NCBI GenBank assembly: GCA_023512835.1
Contig: CM042092.1
Coordinates: forward strand, 11,347,498 to 11,411,497
Origin: Taxillus chinensis
Taxonomy: Eukaryota > Streptophyta > Magnoliopsida > Santalales > Loranthaceae
Length of the DNA stretch: 64,000 nucleotides
Direction of reading: 5' to 3'
Numbering within the stretch: the first letter of the stretch is position 1; every line of letters starts with the position of its first letter. The translations under genes and the position numbers were made by a program. Shown here piece by piece: positions 1 through 13,070 of the stretch. The notes under the pieces are model-generated. The model made no database searches. It was not told the DNA's origin and was given only the letters and a program-made list of their open reading frames with translations.

Positions 1-1768
1 GGCATTTGATGCTAGTAGTGATGTATTGTCACGATAATGGCATTGTTCATAGGGACTTGAAACCTGAGAATATCCTCTTGGTCACAAAAGCCGCCTCATC
101 TCCCATAAAATTAGCAGATTTTGGTCTTGCAACCTACATCAAACCTGGTAGGTTGCTTATTCTTTGTCTAAATTTTCTCATTATTGAATTTGCAATATTA
201 AACTATATAGATGAAATCAGAGTTGGTTTATATATGTTTTACTTGGGATTTTCTAAAACAGGACAGAGTTTGCATGGGACGGTCGGGAGTCCATTTTATA
301 TAGCACCTGAGGTGTTGGCCGGGGGCTATAACCAGGCTGCTGATGTGTGGAGTGCCGGAGTCATTCTTTATATTCTTCTCAGTGGAGCCCCACCATTTTG
401 GGGGAAGACTAAATCTCAGATATTTGAGGCTGTTAGGACAGCAGATCTGAGATTTCCATCAGATCCTTGGGATCGAATCTCAGAATCTGCAAAAAAATTA
501 ATTAAAGGAATGCTTTCTACAGATCCTTTGATGAGGCTTACAGCACAACAGGTTCTGGGTAAGATGATTATCAATCTTCCATAAATAGTCTACAAATTGT
601 GCTGCATAAATATTAGGTTAGATGAAACATTTTCCCATAATTGTTGTTAAACTATATGAAATTACTAATGCAGCCCAACGAGGATAATTTTCTTCATGGT
701 GTCTCTATTGTGCAACTTTTCATGTGTATATAATGAACATCATATGGTCAGCCTTTACATAGTGAAAAATCCTATCCAAAGTAGAGTTCTTTTTTGCATT
801 TGTGAATTCTGACTGAATCACGTTAAACATTGTTCACCATGAACTTAGGTGGGTCGTAGCTGGTAGGATAGTTACATTTTGTTGGAGTGTTACCAGTACT
901 TATCATTCCTCCTAGACCATCTTCTGCAGATCAGCCCTGGATCAGGGACTCTATACAGGTTCCCGATGGACCTTGTGTACACGAGTACAGAAATTGTCCA
1001 GAATCAGACTCAGTTGGGACCAATTTCCATATGTCACTCATGCCCAGGAATCAGGACATCAGCTTTGGTATTGATACAGAAATGACTTGTGATGTCCGGG
1101 CACCATCCTTCGCTTGCAGATCATCATTTTCTTCCTTCCTTGTCAAGCCATTGCCCTGCTTAGAACCTTCTGGGTTTTCTTTCCATGGCAATGGAGACTC
1201 AAATATCCAGGAACCCTCTCCAACTGTTGTCTCAATGCCAAGCTTTGCATTCTATAGTGCCACTCCTGTGGTTGGCCAAGGGAATGAGTTGCTCGGTGTT
1301 GAAGCCAACATATCAAGAGCAGGTCCCATTCATGGAGGTATTTGAGCTTTATTATAGATGACTTTTAACCAAGTGATTTGTTCATACTAAAAATTGAATT
1401 GCATAAAATGACAAAATTTCTGCACTTCTTTGAAATTTTATTTTCACAACCCATGCGTATCTAAGCTGATAATCTGCAATCAATCTGCATATTTTTATGC
1501 AGATGCAAGCTTGGGAAAGCTGCTCGTGTTGTCAGGTACCTCTTTATGCTTTGAAGCAAGAGGAATAGAGCCTAAAGGAGCTGAGTTTAAAAGGTCTGGA
1601 GGAACTGGTGGATTTAGGGTCTTGGGCATCCACAGCAAAAGGAACCGCACAATTGGGCCTGGAGAGCTTGAGCAGCTTGATCTCATGGTGACAGAATCAG
1701 TCATCCGATGGGCTTCATGCACGCATCTTCCAACAGCCCCTTCTCTCAGATCTTCTCTTGTGTGTTAA
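1..1768 (+). CDS. PEPKR2: PEPKR2-like serine/threonine protein kinase, 3' part (5' end outside window)
   Basis: Four exons are visible: (before 6)-147, 262-558, 930-1337 and 1503-1768. All introns are GT-AG and the codon phase (one base carried over) is kept at every junction. The first exon shows the catalytic loop HRDLKPEN and the DFG motif (DFGLA). The second shows the activation-segment end (YIAPEV) and the rest of the C-lobe up to the 'VLDQPW' end of the kinase domain. Exons 3 and 4 encode a tail of about 225 residues without EF hands, so this is a CDPK-related kinase rather than a calcium-dependent kinase. The tail ends in a segment containing GIHSKRNRTIG and TESVIRWASCTH, which I recall from the PEP-carboxylase-kinase-related kinase PEPKR2. 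Stop is TAG-free; the gene ends in TAA at 1766-1768. Substrates of PEPKR2 are poorly known. The N-lobe and start codon lie upstream of base 1. No frame damage is visible. Confidence 0.85.
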
Positions 1769-4700
1769 AACTAGATGTGTGACCTTGAGTCGGCTGATAT
1801 TAGATGATTTGGATAGTTCTAACAAATGATGAAGGCGCAGGCTTTGGCCTTTGGCACCAGTTTTAGCCCTTTTGGTTTGCTTCAGATGAGATGTGTCAGG
1901 TGTGATGGGTTTATTGAGGTGAGGTGATTTCTAATTTGAACATTCTTACTCCCGGTTGAACAGCAGAAGAGAATTTATGACCAGCATGTCTGCCGCGCGT
2001 GAAAAGTGTGGTTTTGTGTTTCTTTCAACTATAGTGATCGTGTTTGCAGTGTTAATACATGCGTGCAAGAATTATTGAATTGTTTCTTTATGGTTATTTT
2101 TGCATCATCAGTTCAACATTTCTTTTTAATTTTTTAATTTTAAAATATGCGTGAGAAGGGATTGAACTAAACTGCACGCCTTCATTATGTTATTTCAAAA
2201 GTGAATTGATCTAAAGATTTAAAGATTTCAAAAGTGGATTTGATGGACTGGGAACGCAAGCGACCCATTTGCCTGCCTATAATGCCCGTTGGCTTCAATC
2301 TTGAAATCATTATTTAAACCCCTAAATGTAGGATTCTTGGAAATTCTATTGCTACTGTCCTTCAACTTTGTAAAAGAAGGGGACGCATTTCATCATGTTG
2401 GAGCGGCGAGATGATGCGGTCTCTAAAACGTGTCTGCTGAAAAAAAGGATAGAGTTCGCTTGGGGCTTACACAAAATTGTCCATTATATACATTCTGTTA
2501 CACGCGTTTTGGTTCATGCCAAACACAATATGAGCACGCTCTAGACCCCTCCCTTATTCATGGGTCAAGCACCTTTGAAATATTGTTTCTTTCCCACGGA
2601 GACCTGTCAATTGTCATTACAAAGCACTTTAAGTATAATATTAATATATATTGAAAAATAAGTAGTGATGTATATAGAAAATAAATTCTTTTTTAGGGTT
2701 TGAATTCACTAGTGATACAGTTGAGATTATTATTATGGTGATATCAATTATTTCAGTATTCCGTTGATATTCGTTTTAAAAATTAAATGTTAGATTAAAT
2801 ATTTATGTAGTATGTATTATACATATAAAATTCTATGGTGTTAAATTTTACAGATATGTAATTAGAAAAATTCAGAAGATAAATAAAAATAAAATTAATC
2901 ATGAATGCAACATAGTGATTGATACTAATTTTAAATGGAACATAATAATTTTTTTATAAATGCATTGAGAGTTTTGATTAAATGAGGACATAATAGTTCT
3001 AAATTGACAAAGGATGAATACCATAAATGATAATGCTATAAAAGTTTTTTTTTATCAAATATCTCATGCTTTACTTGGAATCTCTGACTAGACTCCAATT
3101 TCAATACTTTTGTTGCCTCTCAGTAGTACAAACCTCCTCTCTCTCTCTACCAGTATCAATCATTTTTTTTTCGTGAAATTATCATGAAACACACAATGAG
3201 TAAAGTAAAAGGTTACAAAACAATTAAAATATTTGATAATTTGACTAATAGAGATAGTGTTATTACAAATTTTAGGAGCACGTAAGATAAAAGACAAGAA
3301 AAAAATAAGTGAGATTGAGACATTATTAATTCCATTAATTGGCATAAGAGTCTTATTAGTAAATTGACTTCGTAGGTAAAAACTTTAAAGAAGCAATTAA
3401 GGAGGAATTACTAGTCATATAATTAATAGTCTAAAATTAATAACCCAAGTGTCATTGGTAGAGAAAGTAATGCAATTTAGAATTATCATCTTGAGATAGT
3501 TAAGCCATATGAAAGCAAAAGATATAGGACTTGTATTTGGTGTAGTCATTTGAACCATCTTGTTATCTCTAAACTTGTGAATGTTGAACTCACAAAAAAA
3601 AGGTTAAAGTGACTCTTTAAGATATCTCACTAGCCACACCATAAAAAATTGTCATGTGAAAACATGTCATTTAAAGATTACCCCACACATAGTATCAAGC
3701 TATTAAGAACTTATAACAAACTACACTAAACACATACAAACACAAAGTCCACATGCTCAAACAGATTAAGGGAGATGTCGATCCACAAGGACAATATCTA
3801 GTTGAAGAGGGATAGACATACAGTCACCAGAAGGTCAATAAGTAAACGATGTCTGAAGAGATAACATTTAATTGTGATGACTATGCAGTAATAACGACGA
3901 TGTCGTAAGCGACAACCATGTCGACTATAGTGGTGATGTTGACAATGATCACAATTGAAGCTCAATTATGGACGTTGATGATATCATTGGCAATAGAGTC
4001 ATGTGATGGCAATAGTTAAGAAGCATGGTCGTTTGGAAGCTCAACAACAATGGTTTGATGGTTACTCGACAATGATAGCTTTTAGGTGTACTCTTTTTGA
4101 GATAGGCAAACAAGGCTAAACTTTAACGCATGATAACTCATATAGAATAAACAAGGTTGGTTGACCACAAAGGAAAGAGCCATAGGCTCTTGCAAAGAAG
4201 AAATATATAATTTTTTTTTCATATATCATCAAAGGAAATGTGTATGTATAAAAACCTAATTTGAATAAAAACCTTCTTTAAGTAACTCTAAATTACAATA
4301 TGCTCGTCCAGCTTATACAACCAATTATACAACTCATACAAATTAAATATAATATCTTACCGATTATCTTCACAGATTTGATTCTCATCAAAATAATAAG
4401 TGTTTGGGCTTCACAATAATAACCCTCCCCTTAAAAGGCGACTCCCCGTGTTAATAAAATTAGGAACCTAACAGAACTTCAAGAAATTTTAAAAGGAGGA
4501 TAGGAAATTTTAAAATAGATACAAAATCTCTAAAAAAACAAATAAATAAAAAGCCACGAAAACAAAACAAGTGAAGGTTAAATTGTGTTGTACTTGATTA
4601 GTTTAGTACCAGCATCAACAATAAGATGAGAAGTAAACATAAACGGGGAAACAACAAGAGGAGAGGGAACCTCAACAGAGGCTTCGTGATGATATTCCTC

Positions 4701-4877
4701 ATCATGGCATTTTCCAAAATCTCGATTGTTGTGCCCCATTAGAAATACAATAACAGTAACTTATAACATTGATCGATGGAGATTATGAAGTATGATCTAA
4801 AGTATATCTTGGATGCCTATTTTTTTTCCTTTTCTTTTCCTTTTTTTGAGGTAGTTGATGATATCCACCAACCTGAA
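1769..4877. other. Intergenic region between two convergent gene ends
   Basis: This is AT-rich DNA between the stop of the PEPKR2-like gene and the stop of the ABCB28-like gene, so the two genes are tail to tail. The first few hundred bases (to about 2100) probably contain the kinase 3' UTR. The rest holds A/T runs and a short CT run near 3135-3150. Open frames here are short and show no domain I recognise. No RNA gene was seen. Confidence 0.6.
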
Positions 4878-7800
4878 TCACTCAAAGGCAAGCCTTTGGG
4901 TGCCTACTAATGAAGCATATTGACCCTTCTTCGCTAATAGTTCAAAGTGGGTTCCCAATTCTGCAATCTTCCCATCAGAGCAGAGAGCAATTTGATGGGC
5001 ATTCTGAACGGTGCTCAATCTATGAGCAATCACTAATGTTGTCCTCGCCTTCATCAGATGATTCAGAGCATCCTGCACAAGTCGTTCGCTAACTGCATCC
5101 AAAGCACTGGTGGCCTGCATCAAGAGCATCCAAATTCTCACATCCATGTTGAGGTGGCAAAAGTCTATGGAGGCTTTTTTTTGGGGTGCTAATTTACATC
5201 AGGCATTCAAACACTGGTTTCATAGCTCTTTAGACCCATAAGGCCTAGCAAAGGTTCTCTGCTTTCCTTACCAAGATCTGGAATTGTTTCATACGTGTAC
5301 AACCATAGTATTTACCATTCTGTATTGAAAATTAATTTTTCAAGTACATATGTGGGGCAATCTAGAGAAGGGTTTATATATTTCTAAGTACATTATGCTA
5401 AAATCCAAATCAGTGAGAAAATCAGTGCAAACCATCATAGCTTTCAGCCAGGATAAGGTCTTCTGCAACAGGTGTCTGATGAGACGTTTAAGGCTGTGAT
5501 CAAAATCTAGAGAAGGCTCGGCCAACATAGGCAATCCCGCCTGACCAGCATATAGATTAAATGTACAATTGAAAAGAAAAGAAAACCAACGAATATACCT
5601 CATCAAGTATCAAGATAGGGGAGTTCTTGAGTAGAGCTCTTGCAATGGCAATTCTCTGCAAATTGAGAATATTTAAAGGTCAAAAACTAATCTGTCTCTC
5701 TAACACCCACAGATACAAGCTTCTTGTGCAGTACCTGTCTTTGTCCCCCACTCAATAGACCTCCACGCTCACCAACTAATGTGTCATAGCCCTATAAATC
5801 AAGAAAAAAAGTCAAATACAGGCAATTGAATTTTGGAGGCAATTGAATCATGAACCTTAGAAAGCGAGATTATAAAGTCGTGGGCGTTTGCAGCCTTAGC
5901 TGCCTTTATCACATCGTCCCTTGACACATCACTATCTGGAAGTCCATATGCAATATTTTCTCCAACAGATCCGGAAAACAGAACAGGTTCCTGCAATGAA
6001 AAATGTTTAACCAAAATGGAACTAAACTCATCCAGCACACCCACAGCTTAGCAGGCTAGCTTCCTTTGAACAAGAAGTTCCCACCAGAGCATTGAAGTCA
6101 AATCAAATTACACAACGTAGGCAACAATAGAAATGTAAGGTTTCGATTGATGCTTACAGAGCTTCGGTCACTAACATGGTTTCCCAGTCAGGCAAATACC
6201 CACTCAGATTAGGCAATAAATAATAGCAATACAGAAAATATTTGTTCATTGTGAATCATGAAATGGAGTGGGACTCATATCAAATGTAAGGATATTCAAA
6301 ATGGGACCACCTGATTCACTATGGAGACAACCTGAGCCCATTCCTTTTTGTCAAAAGTTCGAATATCCTCTTCTGCTACTGTTATGCGACCTCCATTTGG
6401 CTACAGAAAAAATAATGTTTAAAATATTAAACAGAATAAAATATCTATAATTAAAAAATGCCTAAACTGGAACCTCATAGAAACGTGCTAACAGTTGCAC
6501 TATTGTACTTTTCCCCGCGCCACTTGATCCCACTAAAGCCGTAACAGTTCCACATTTTAGTGTTAGATCAAGACCATTTAAAATTTTCACATTGGGCCTT
6601 AGAGGATACGAGAAGTGCACATCTGCAGAGGGTAGTAAGAAACTGTGTGAGCATTTATTATAGGACAAAATGCCTTGTCAACGGAGCAGTACCATAGAAC
6701 TGTATGTGCATTTTTCTAGGAATCAAATCCTGAAGCAATCTTCAACTACATGAAAAAGGTGATTAATAGAATGGAAACAAAGCAGCATAATACTAATTAT
6801 TGGGGAGACATTCACTGGATCAAACATCTACCGTAAAATATTGGCACATCAAAACCTTGACATAAACAAAATTGGTAGAAGAAAACACTTTCTCTCGTGA
6901 TATGGCCTAACCTTTTCACAAAGAAACTTCTTTATTGAATTATTCCAAGAAAAAAGAAGAAAGAGTCGAGCTATCTTATAAGAGCCTAATTAAATCTGAC
7001 AGTTATGACTAAGACAATTTTTCACCCTCAAGGCAACTAAAAGCCAAAATCTGGACTACCAGGAAAGATACCTTTGAGACATATGTCGCCAGACCAAGCA
7101 AGGTTTCGAACATTATTAGAAGATTCGAAGGCAGGCATGTAATGCATATTTGACCATGAATTTTTGCTGTCACAGTCGTTAACAAATAACAAGCTGAAAT
7201 TCTCATCAGGAACGCCTCTTTGCTTGACTTCTCTTTCTAAACCATAAGCAAGGGCTTCATCAATTTCCAGCCCAAAAAAAATTGAATTAATCCTCTCAAT
7301 AGCAGCAAAAGATCCACGGAGATCTCCTAATGTATTTACCAGTCCTTGAACCTGAAATAAATAGAGTTAAGTATAACAGAGGAAACAAAACTAAAAGTAC
7401 GTGTTAAAGATATCTATTTTGTTTTTGCTATGGATATACTTATTTTACTCTTCTATGATTATCTTTCTAATGCTGCCTTTCGACTGTAATTCCCAATTAA
7501 AAAAAAAAGTCAACAGTCAATGCCAGTGTTCAATACTGAACTGTAAAACTCGGCATTGAACAGCACTGTAGTGATCTCTCTAGATCAAAGGTCAACAGGT
7601 TAATGTTTAAACCGACAGTTACAAAACCGCAAGTTGAAGAGAACTATTCAACTGAAAGTTAGAGAAGAGGAAAAAACACAAGTCCAGCGCTCACGCTAAA
7701 CTGCAAGTTGAAAAGGGCTTTAAAGCGAAAGTTTAACTTTGAACCGAAAGTTATCCTCCCAAAACCGCCAGTTGAAAAGACCCTTGAACTGAAAATTGGA

Positions 7801-10550
7801 GTTGAAAAAAAAATGCAAATTGGGTGCTCACATTAAACCGCCAGTTGAAAAGGAACTTCAAACCAAAAGCTTAAGTCGAAAAATCAAACTTTAGAGACAG
7901 GAAGCTTAAACAAGGTCAGTGGGCTTTTAAAGAAATTAGGAAGCTTTCATCCAAATCAGCAGGCTTTTGAAGCAATCAAAAGGCTTGGGTCAAATTAGCA
8001 GGAAGAAGGCCGAGTCTGTCTGCACTCGGTCAAAAGGTCATCTGAAGGCACATCCGAATATCATTTAAGACAAAAGTCCTCCTTGTCCAAACGCTCTCAT
8101 TGTTTGAAAGTTGAACACTTGCTCTTAAGATAAAGGCACGACAGAACATCCTCCAAAGGCTTCCTGGATGCATGCATGTGTCTTTTAAATCAAACCAGCA
8201 AGTTTTTGACAGAGTTGAACCTTTCAGCATAAAGAAATTATTTCCATGAATTTGTCATAATATTCCATTGAGATCCAAACCTACTCCCCAACAGAAAATG
8301 TGCCTCAACCCCTAAATAAATAAATTGACTGGAGTCCTGAACCCACCACCTCCTGCATACTACAAAAGGGGGTTCCATCTTGAACACAAACACGACACAA
8401 CGACAAGAGCAACAAAAGAGGAGAGAATACCAAGTGAAAGCGTTTGGAGAGAGAGAGGGATTGAATACGCGGTATATCTTTTGAAATTATTTATTATTAA
8501 CCATCAAAGGCCGTTCGCATGTTTTCTTATTCTGAACCATCTTTATATCAATTACCACATTATTATTCTCTTTTCTCTTCTCTAAAGCATGCGCAAGGAT
8601 ATCTAATAAAAACCTTATTAATATTTCCTAGGGTTTGTATAGTCAAGATTTTGAATGTTTGATTTTTCTATCTTTTTTTAGCTTTCAAAATATAAACCTT
8701 CATTAAAAAAAGGGTTGATAAATGTTTTGATTTGTTTCTAGTTAATTTTTTTAAAAAACACTAAAAACTAAAAAGCCACCTTGTAATGCCAAAAAATAAT
8801 AATAATAATCTCACACTGTCACATGTGCATGCAAAATGATTTTAGTTATAAACAAATTTTCAAAAATAAAATTAAACTTTATTTTAATCTATGTTCGTTT
8901 TCAGGTCCAGCTAAAGTAAGGTTGAATTCATTATATTCATGCCATATATACCAGGACCAAATCAATTGTGACAAACTAGTTTTTTTTTAAATGTTCTGAT
9001 TTCCAAAAATATATATACATTAATATTTTTTTTGTTTTTTTAAACACTTGCCACAAAAAAAATTATGACTGTCTAAGAAGAACGGGATGCCACATTCCTC
9101 TACCTTTACTGGAAACTCTCAGGAAATTCTGTCTAGGAGGCCATGACTAAACAATCTTTGTCCTTTGATTCTTTTTGTGAATTCCCTGGCGCCATGAGAT
9201 TTTACATCCTTTTTTTAATAATTTTAAAATAAAGTTTTCAAAACCAAGTAAAAAATTTCATACCTAAAATAGATATTAATTTTAGGCATCATAAGATTGT
9301 TAATCATTTTTCATACATTACCGTACTCCCGAATTTAGATTTGATAACGTAGACTTTCTTTCTTTTGTTACTCTTAGTAGCAAGTGTCCAATCGCACCTT
9401 TTTCAATTGGGAGTGACTCCAAAATCCCCTCTTTGTTTTTTAGTTTAAGTCAAAAGTAAAAATCAAAAGTGAACCAAGTGATTACATTATAAACAGAAAG
9501 CAAAATAAGTCCTTACCGCAAAAGTTAATGTGAATGTATATCCAATAAATGAAGCAACAGTTCCAACAGAGAGTTCACCCTACAAATGATGCAATCAAAT
9601 GTAAGAGAACTCAAACAAGTTGAATCTGTAGATACTGCGCGATGGAACTATCACCATTTACAAGGGCTTAGACAAAATATTTTGTAAGTTAAAGTGCTTA
9701 CCGCTTTCACTTTGGCTCCTCCAAAGCAATACAAGGCCATCAAAGAAACATAAACAGCAATTCTAGTCACAGATTCATTTATGGACTTAAAAAAGCCAAT
9801 CTTAGTGCTACTGTTCTGATAAGCAAGAACCTGAGAAGCACCGTAAAAATGAACAGAAGACACTTATTATCTTTGTTATAATTCATCATAGGTACATAGT
9901 GCTTTAAAATGAGTTACCTGACGACCAAATGCAAACATTTGGCGTATTTCACCTCCAAAAGATCTTACCTGTTGCAATAAATGTATTAAATCCAGTTAGA
10001 TGCCAAAAAAACATATTTAATAACCAAGTCACATTTTTCTACATGCTTTGCAAGCAAATTATAAACATAAAAGACACAACCGTACAAAACAAAATGCAGC
10101 CATATATATATATCAAGAACTTACAGTACGAATAGTAGAAAAGGTTTCTGTTGCACAATCAGATATTAATGCTGCAGCTTGCCCATGACTTTTAAAAACA
10201 GGAACAGTTGACCGCTTGTATAAAGCTGGTGATTATATAAAAAAATCATTGACAGGCAGGAAAACATTCACATACAAAATAAAGTCCAAATATGCAGGAA
10301 AAAAAGTGTTTACCAACTATAACAGAAACAGTTAAGATCAATAGACCCAGGACTGGTGCAAGTTGAGGGGATAGAGCAAAAAGTATGCACATGGTTCCCA
10401 AAACCTACAAAGAAAACAAAAGGCTAGAGATGGTTATAAAAACATTATGATTATGTATAGAAGTGCATGTCTGATTCATATATCTATTGAATGAGAAGAT
10501 TTTTAAAAAATGGTGCAACTAGATGATAATGTAACTGTGTTATAACATTT

Positions 10551-10581
<31 letters not shown>

Positions 10582-13070
10582 CGACATAAATATACCAGCA
10601 TTTAATGTGCTAAGTCAGTCAAATCTGTCACAGTAATAATGAATAATAATAATGGATGACATAAAGCTCACTTTTGCTCAGTGAAGAGTAGCTTGCCTCA
10701 GAAAGAGCCCTGAATCCGCGATCACGCGAAATGTTCTCACTTACAACATCTTTAAGAGAACCCAAATCAGACGTTATGAGAGCAGTGACTTCCCCAACCT
10801 ATAAAGATAAAAGGATCCAAACGAAACAGAAGAATATTAAGATAGTACAAAAAAAAATGTGTGTTGGGCACACATCTGTGTGTCTCATAATTTAATTTTA
10901 AAAATAAACCAAAGAATGTTAAGGATTTTCATAACCGCACCTTGAATCGATCAAAAAACTCCACCTGCATAAATACAACAGTAAATATAAATATATATTC
11001 ATACATTGGAATGTTATAACAAACAATTAAGCAATAAAGCAATGAAAAAGTAAAATAGTAATAGAATATTAGATTATCTGACACGATGGGTTGGTATATC
11101 AAAATCACTGATTCTCTCACCAATGTTGTACTCTGATTAAAAACATTGAGAAATATTACAGACCGTGCTCATAGAGTACAATTTTCAAACTTGTACTCCT
11201 AGATGGTTTTAGCTCCATTTAGCATTTGGTTCTGCAATTTCCATGGCTTATAAATATATTGTGTTCCTAGCATATATTCTTTATCTTATATACCTTTAAA
11301 ATAATGGATCTATGGATTTTAGCATAGTTTATAGTTTACACTTATAACACAAAGGATTTATACTGTATGAAAAAGTCATGCAAAATTGATGTTTCAGAAA
11401 GACCAAAAGGATTCAATCATTCGATCCATATGGCAGATTATATATCCCACAATTTTTAAAAAATCTACGATGATGTAAAAATACAATGGCAATGAGGAAA
11501 CCTCAAACAACTTCCAAGGTATGATCTCATGCCCATTTTAAAATCTTGCATTTTTGAATTCCTTCAAACTAGTAAAAGTGAACAGTGTTTGATTAAGAGA
11601 ATTAACGTAGCCAATAACTTCCCCTACAACCAATACACCTAGTAAGCCACAATGACATTTAGATAACTAATTAGCTTCAACAAGAAAATGAAATAACTAG
11701 TTGTACCTTCTGTATCAGCACCCTTTTAAATATTCGAGCTCTTAAAGTTGACATAACCTTTTCCCATACTGTACTCATGTTTATTACAAAGATAACAGTG
11801 AAAATAGGCTCCAGTATATACAACACTCCAACGGTACTAAGCAGTCTCCACAATGACTCCGGTCTTGTGCCAATAAGTACTTCAAAAAAACGACCTAAAA
11901 ATTCACCAGAGACAGAGATTAGTCAGTAAGGACAGGGTAAAGTTATTATTACCCTTTGCTGCTACTTTGATACAAAGGTAACAAATAAGCAGCTATTTTT
12001 AAGATTAAATGATAAGGTGCTTAGACAAAGCGCGGTGAATTTTTCAAAGTTCATTTCCTTGGTTTCCTTTCCACCAAAATTGAAGAATCATCAATGCAGA
12101 AAATTATTAGTATCATTAATATACAGATGCTAAAAAGCAGTAAACCTAAGGGTCAATTTCAGGGTTGCAAATTTGAGCCTAATTTAGAGGGTAGACAGAT
12201 AAACGAGCCCAGCTTTAAAAAAGGTAAGCACCACTCATTTAATTTCAATTTTATCAAGCTCTGCTCAGATCCTGCTGAATTTTGGTATATCCTAACCGAT
12301 CCAAACTTAAACGGACCAAACCTCGGCTTTGTTCAGCTTGGTTTTCAGCCTTGCTTGCATGAGACACGCCACAATGCTTCAAATTTCTTTTAAAAAAAAA
12401 ACTACAGTGTTTAAAGGGGATAATTCATGGTGAACTTTTATTGACAACGAAATAGAGTTAAAAATTGAGTCAATTATAGAAATCACTCTTGCCCTGATTA
12501 TTGAAATCCATAACATTACTATCTCAGAAATTCAAAGTTGACTCAACCTATCAGCCCAAATCATGAAAAACACTCTCAAAATTACAAAATTAAACAATAA
12601 ACAATACCATTTGAGCGCATTAAATAAATAAAAACAACACAATTCGAGGACATATTACCAGAGAACAAGGGCATCGAAAGTGTACACGTTGTGCAACCAC
12701 AGAGAGCAAACACAGAGACGGCTAGCCTCAGCTTGTGCCGAGCCAGAAGACTCCACAGAAGTCCCCCGGTCACGGCATTCAATGCGGTCGACTGAGCCCG
12801 ACCGGCGCCGTCCCCGCCGGAGTTCAAGTCCTCAGTCTTCGGCTCGACCTCTCCGGCAACTGGATCCGCCGGCGGCCCCGTGATGTAGGCGAAGGACGAG
12901 GTGCCTCCGACGCCGGACCTCCGCCGATAAAGGACGCCGGGAACGCCCGAGCGGCGGAGGGAGGGAGCGGGCGACGAGGAGCTCAGGCGGAGAAGGCGGG
13001 GAGGGGAGGCCGGAGGGAGGGCAATGCGAGGGGAAAACGAAAGTGGGAAAGAGAGGGATTGGGAGGCCAT
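4878..13070 (-). CDS. ABCB28: ABC transporter B family member 28-like, chloroplast half-transporter, 16 exons
   Basis: Exons on the minus strand: 13070-12659, 11894-11707, 10964-10941, 10798-10697, 10404-10314, 10225-10125, 9968-9918, 9830-9702, 9579-9517, 7351-7072, 6622-6474, 6400-6311, 5990-5856, 5791-5735, 5655-5599, 5114-4878. They join in frame to 2166 bp (721 residues); the Arabidopsis protein is of similar length. Residues 1 to about 110 are Ser/Pro/Arg-rich and look like a plastid transit peptide. The membrane domain follows, then one ATPase domain: Walker A GSSGAGKS at about 512-519, signature LSGGQ at 618-622, Walker B ILILDE at 638-643, H-loop His at about 674. One membrane plus one nucleotide domain means it must dimerise; the substrate is unknown. 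The ATG at 13070 was chosen because the upstream in-frame codon at 13113-13115 is GTG. Intron 4 is GC-AG, exon 3 is only 24 bp, and intron 9 (about 2.2 kb) carries a repeat insertion. No stops or frameshifts occur. Confidence 0.93.
7500..8600 (+). mobile_element. Possible solo LTR or retroelement promoter insertion in ABCB28 intron 9
   Basis: Intron 9 is by far the longest intron of the gene. Its middle part has more G/C and a different texture from the flanking AT-rich intron. It contains the degenerate repeat array (7603-7875), then a CTACAAAAGGGGG box at about 8359-8371 that could act as a TATA-type element on the plus strand, followed by a purine-rich leader-like stretch. This order (repeated U3, TATA, leader) resembles a retroelement LTR or pararetroviral promoter region. 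I could not fix termini or a target-site duplication and no coding remnant is present, so the call is weak. Confidence 0.25.
7603..7875. repeat. Degenerate ~40-bp tandem repeat in ABCB28 intron 9
   Basis: At least four diverged units share the pattern AAACYGCMAGTTGAAAAG followed by a weaker 'AAMYGAAAGTT' half. They lie near 7625, 7700, 7764 and 7831. Two units are also preceded by a shared GCTCAC-TAAAC word. The array sits inside the insertion-like part of intron 9 (minus-strand gene). Confidence 0.6.

Noticed and set aside
12094..12393. 99-codon plus-strand frame
   Set aside because: Lies in intron 1 of the ABCB28-like gene, has no recognised domain and looks like repetitive DNA.
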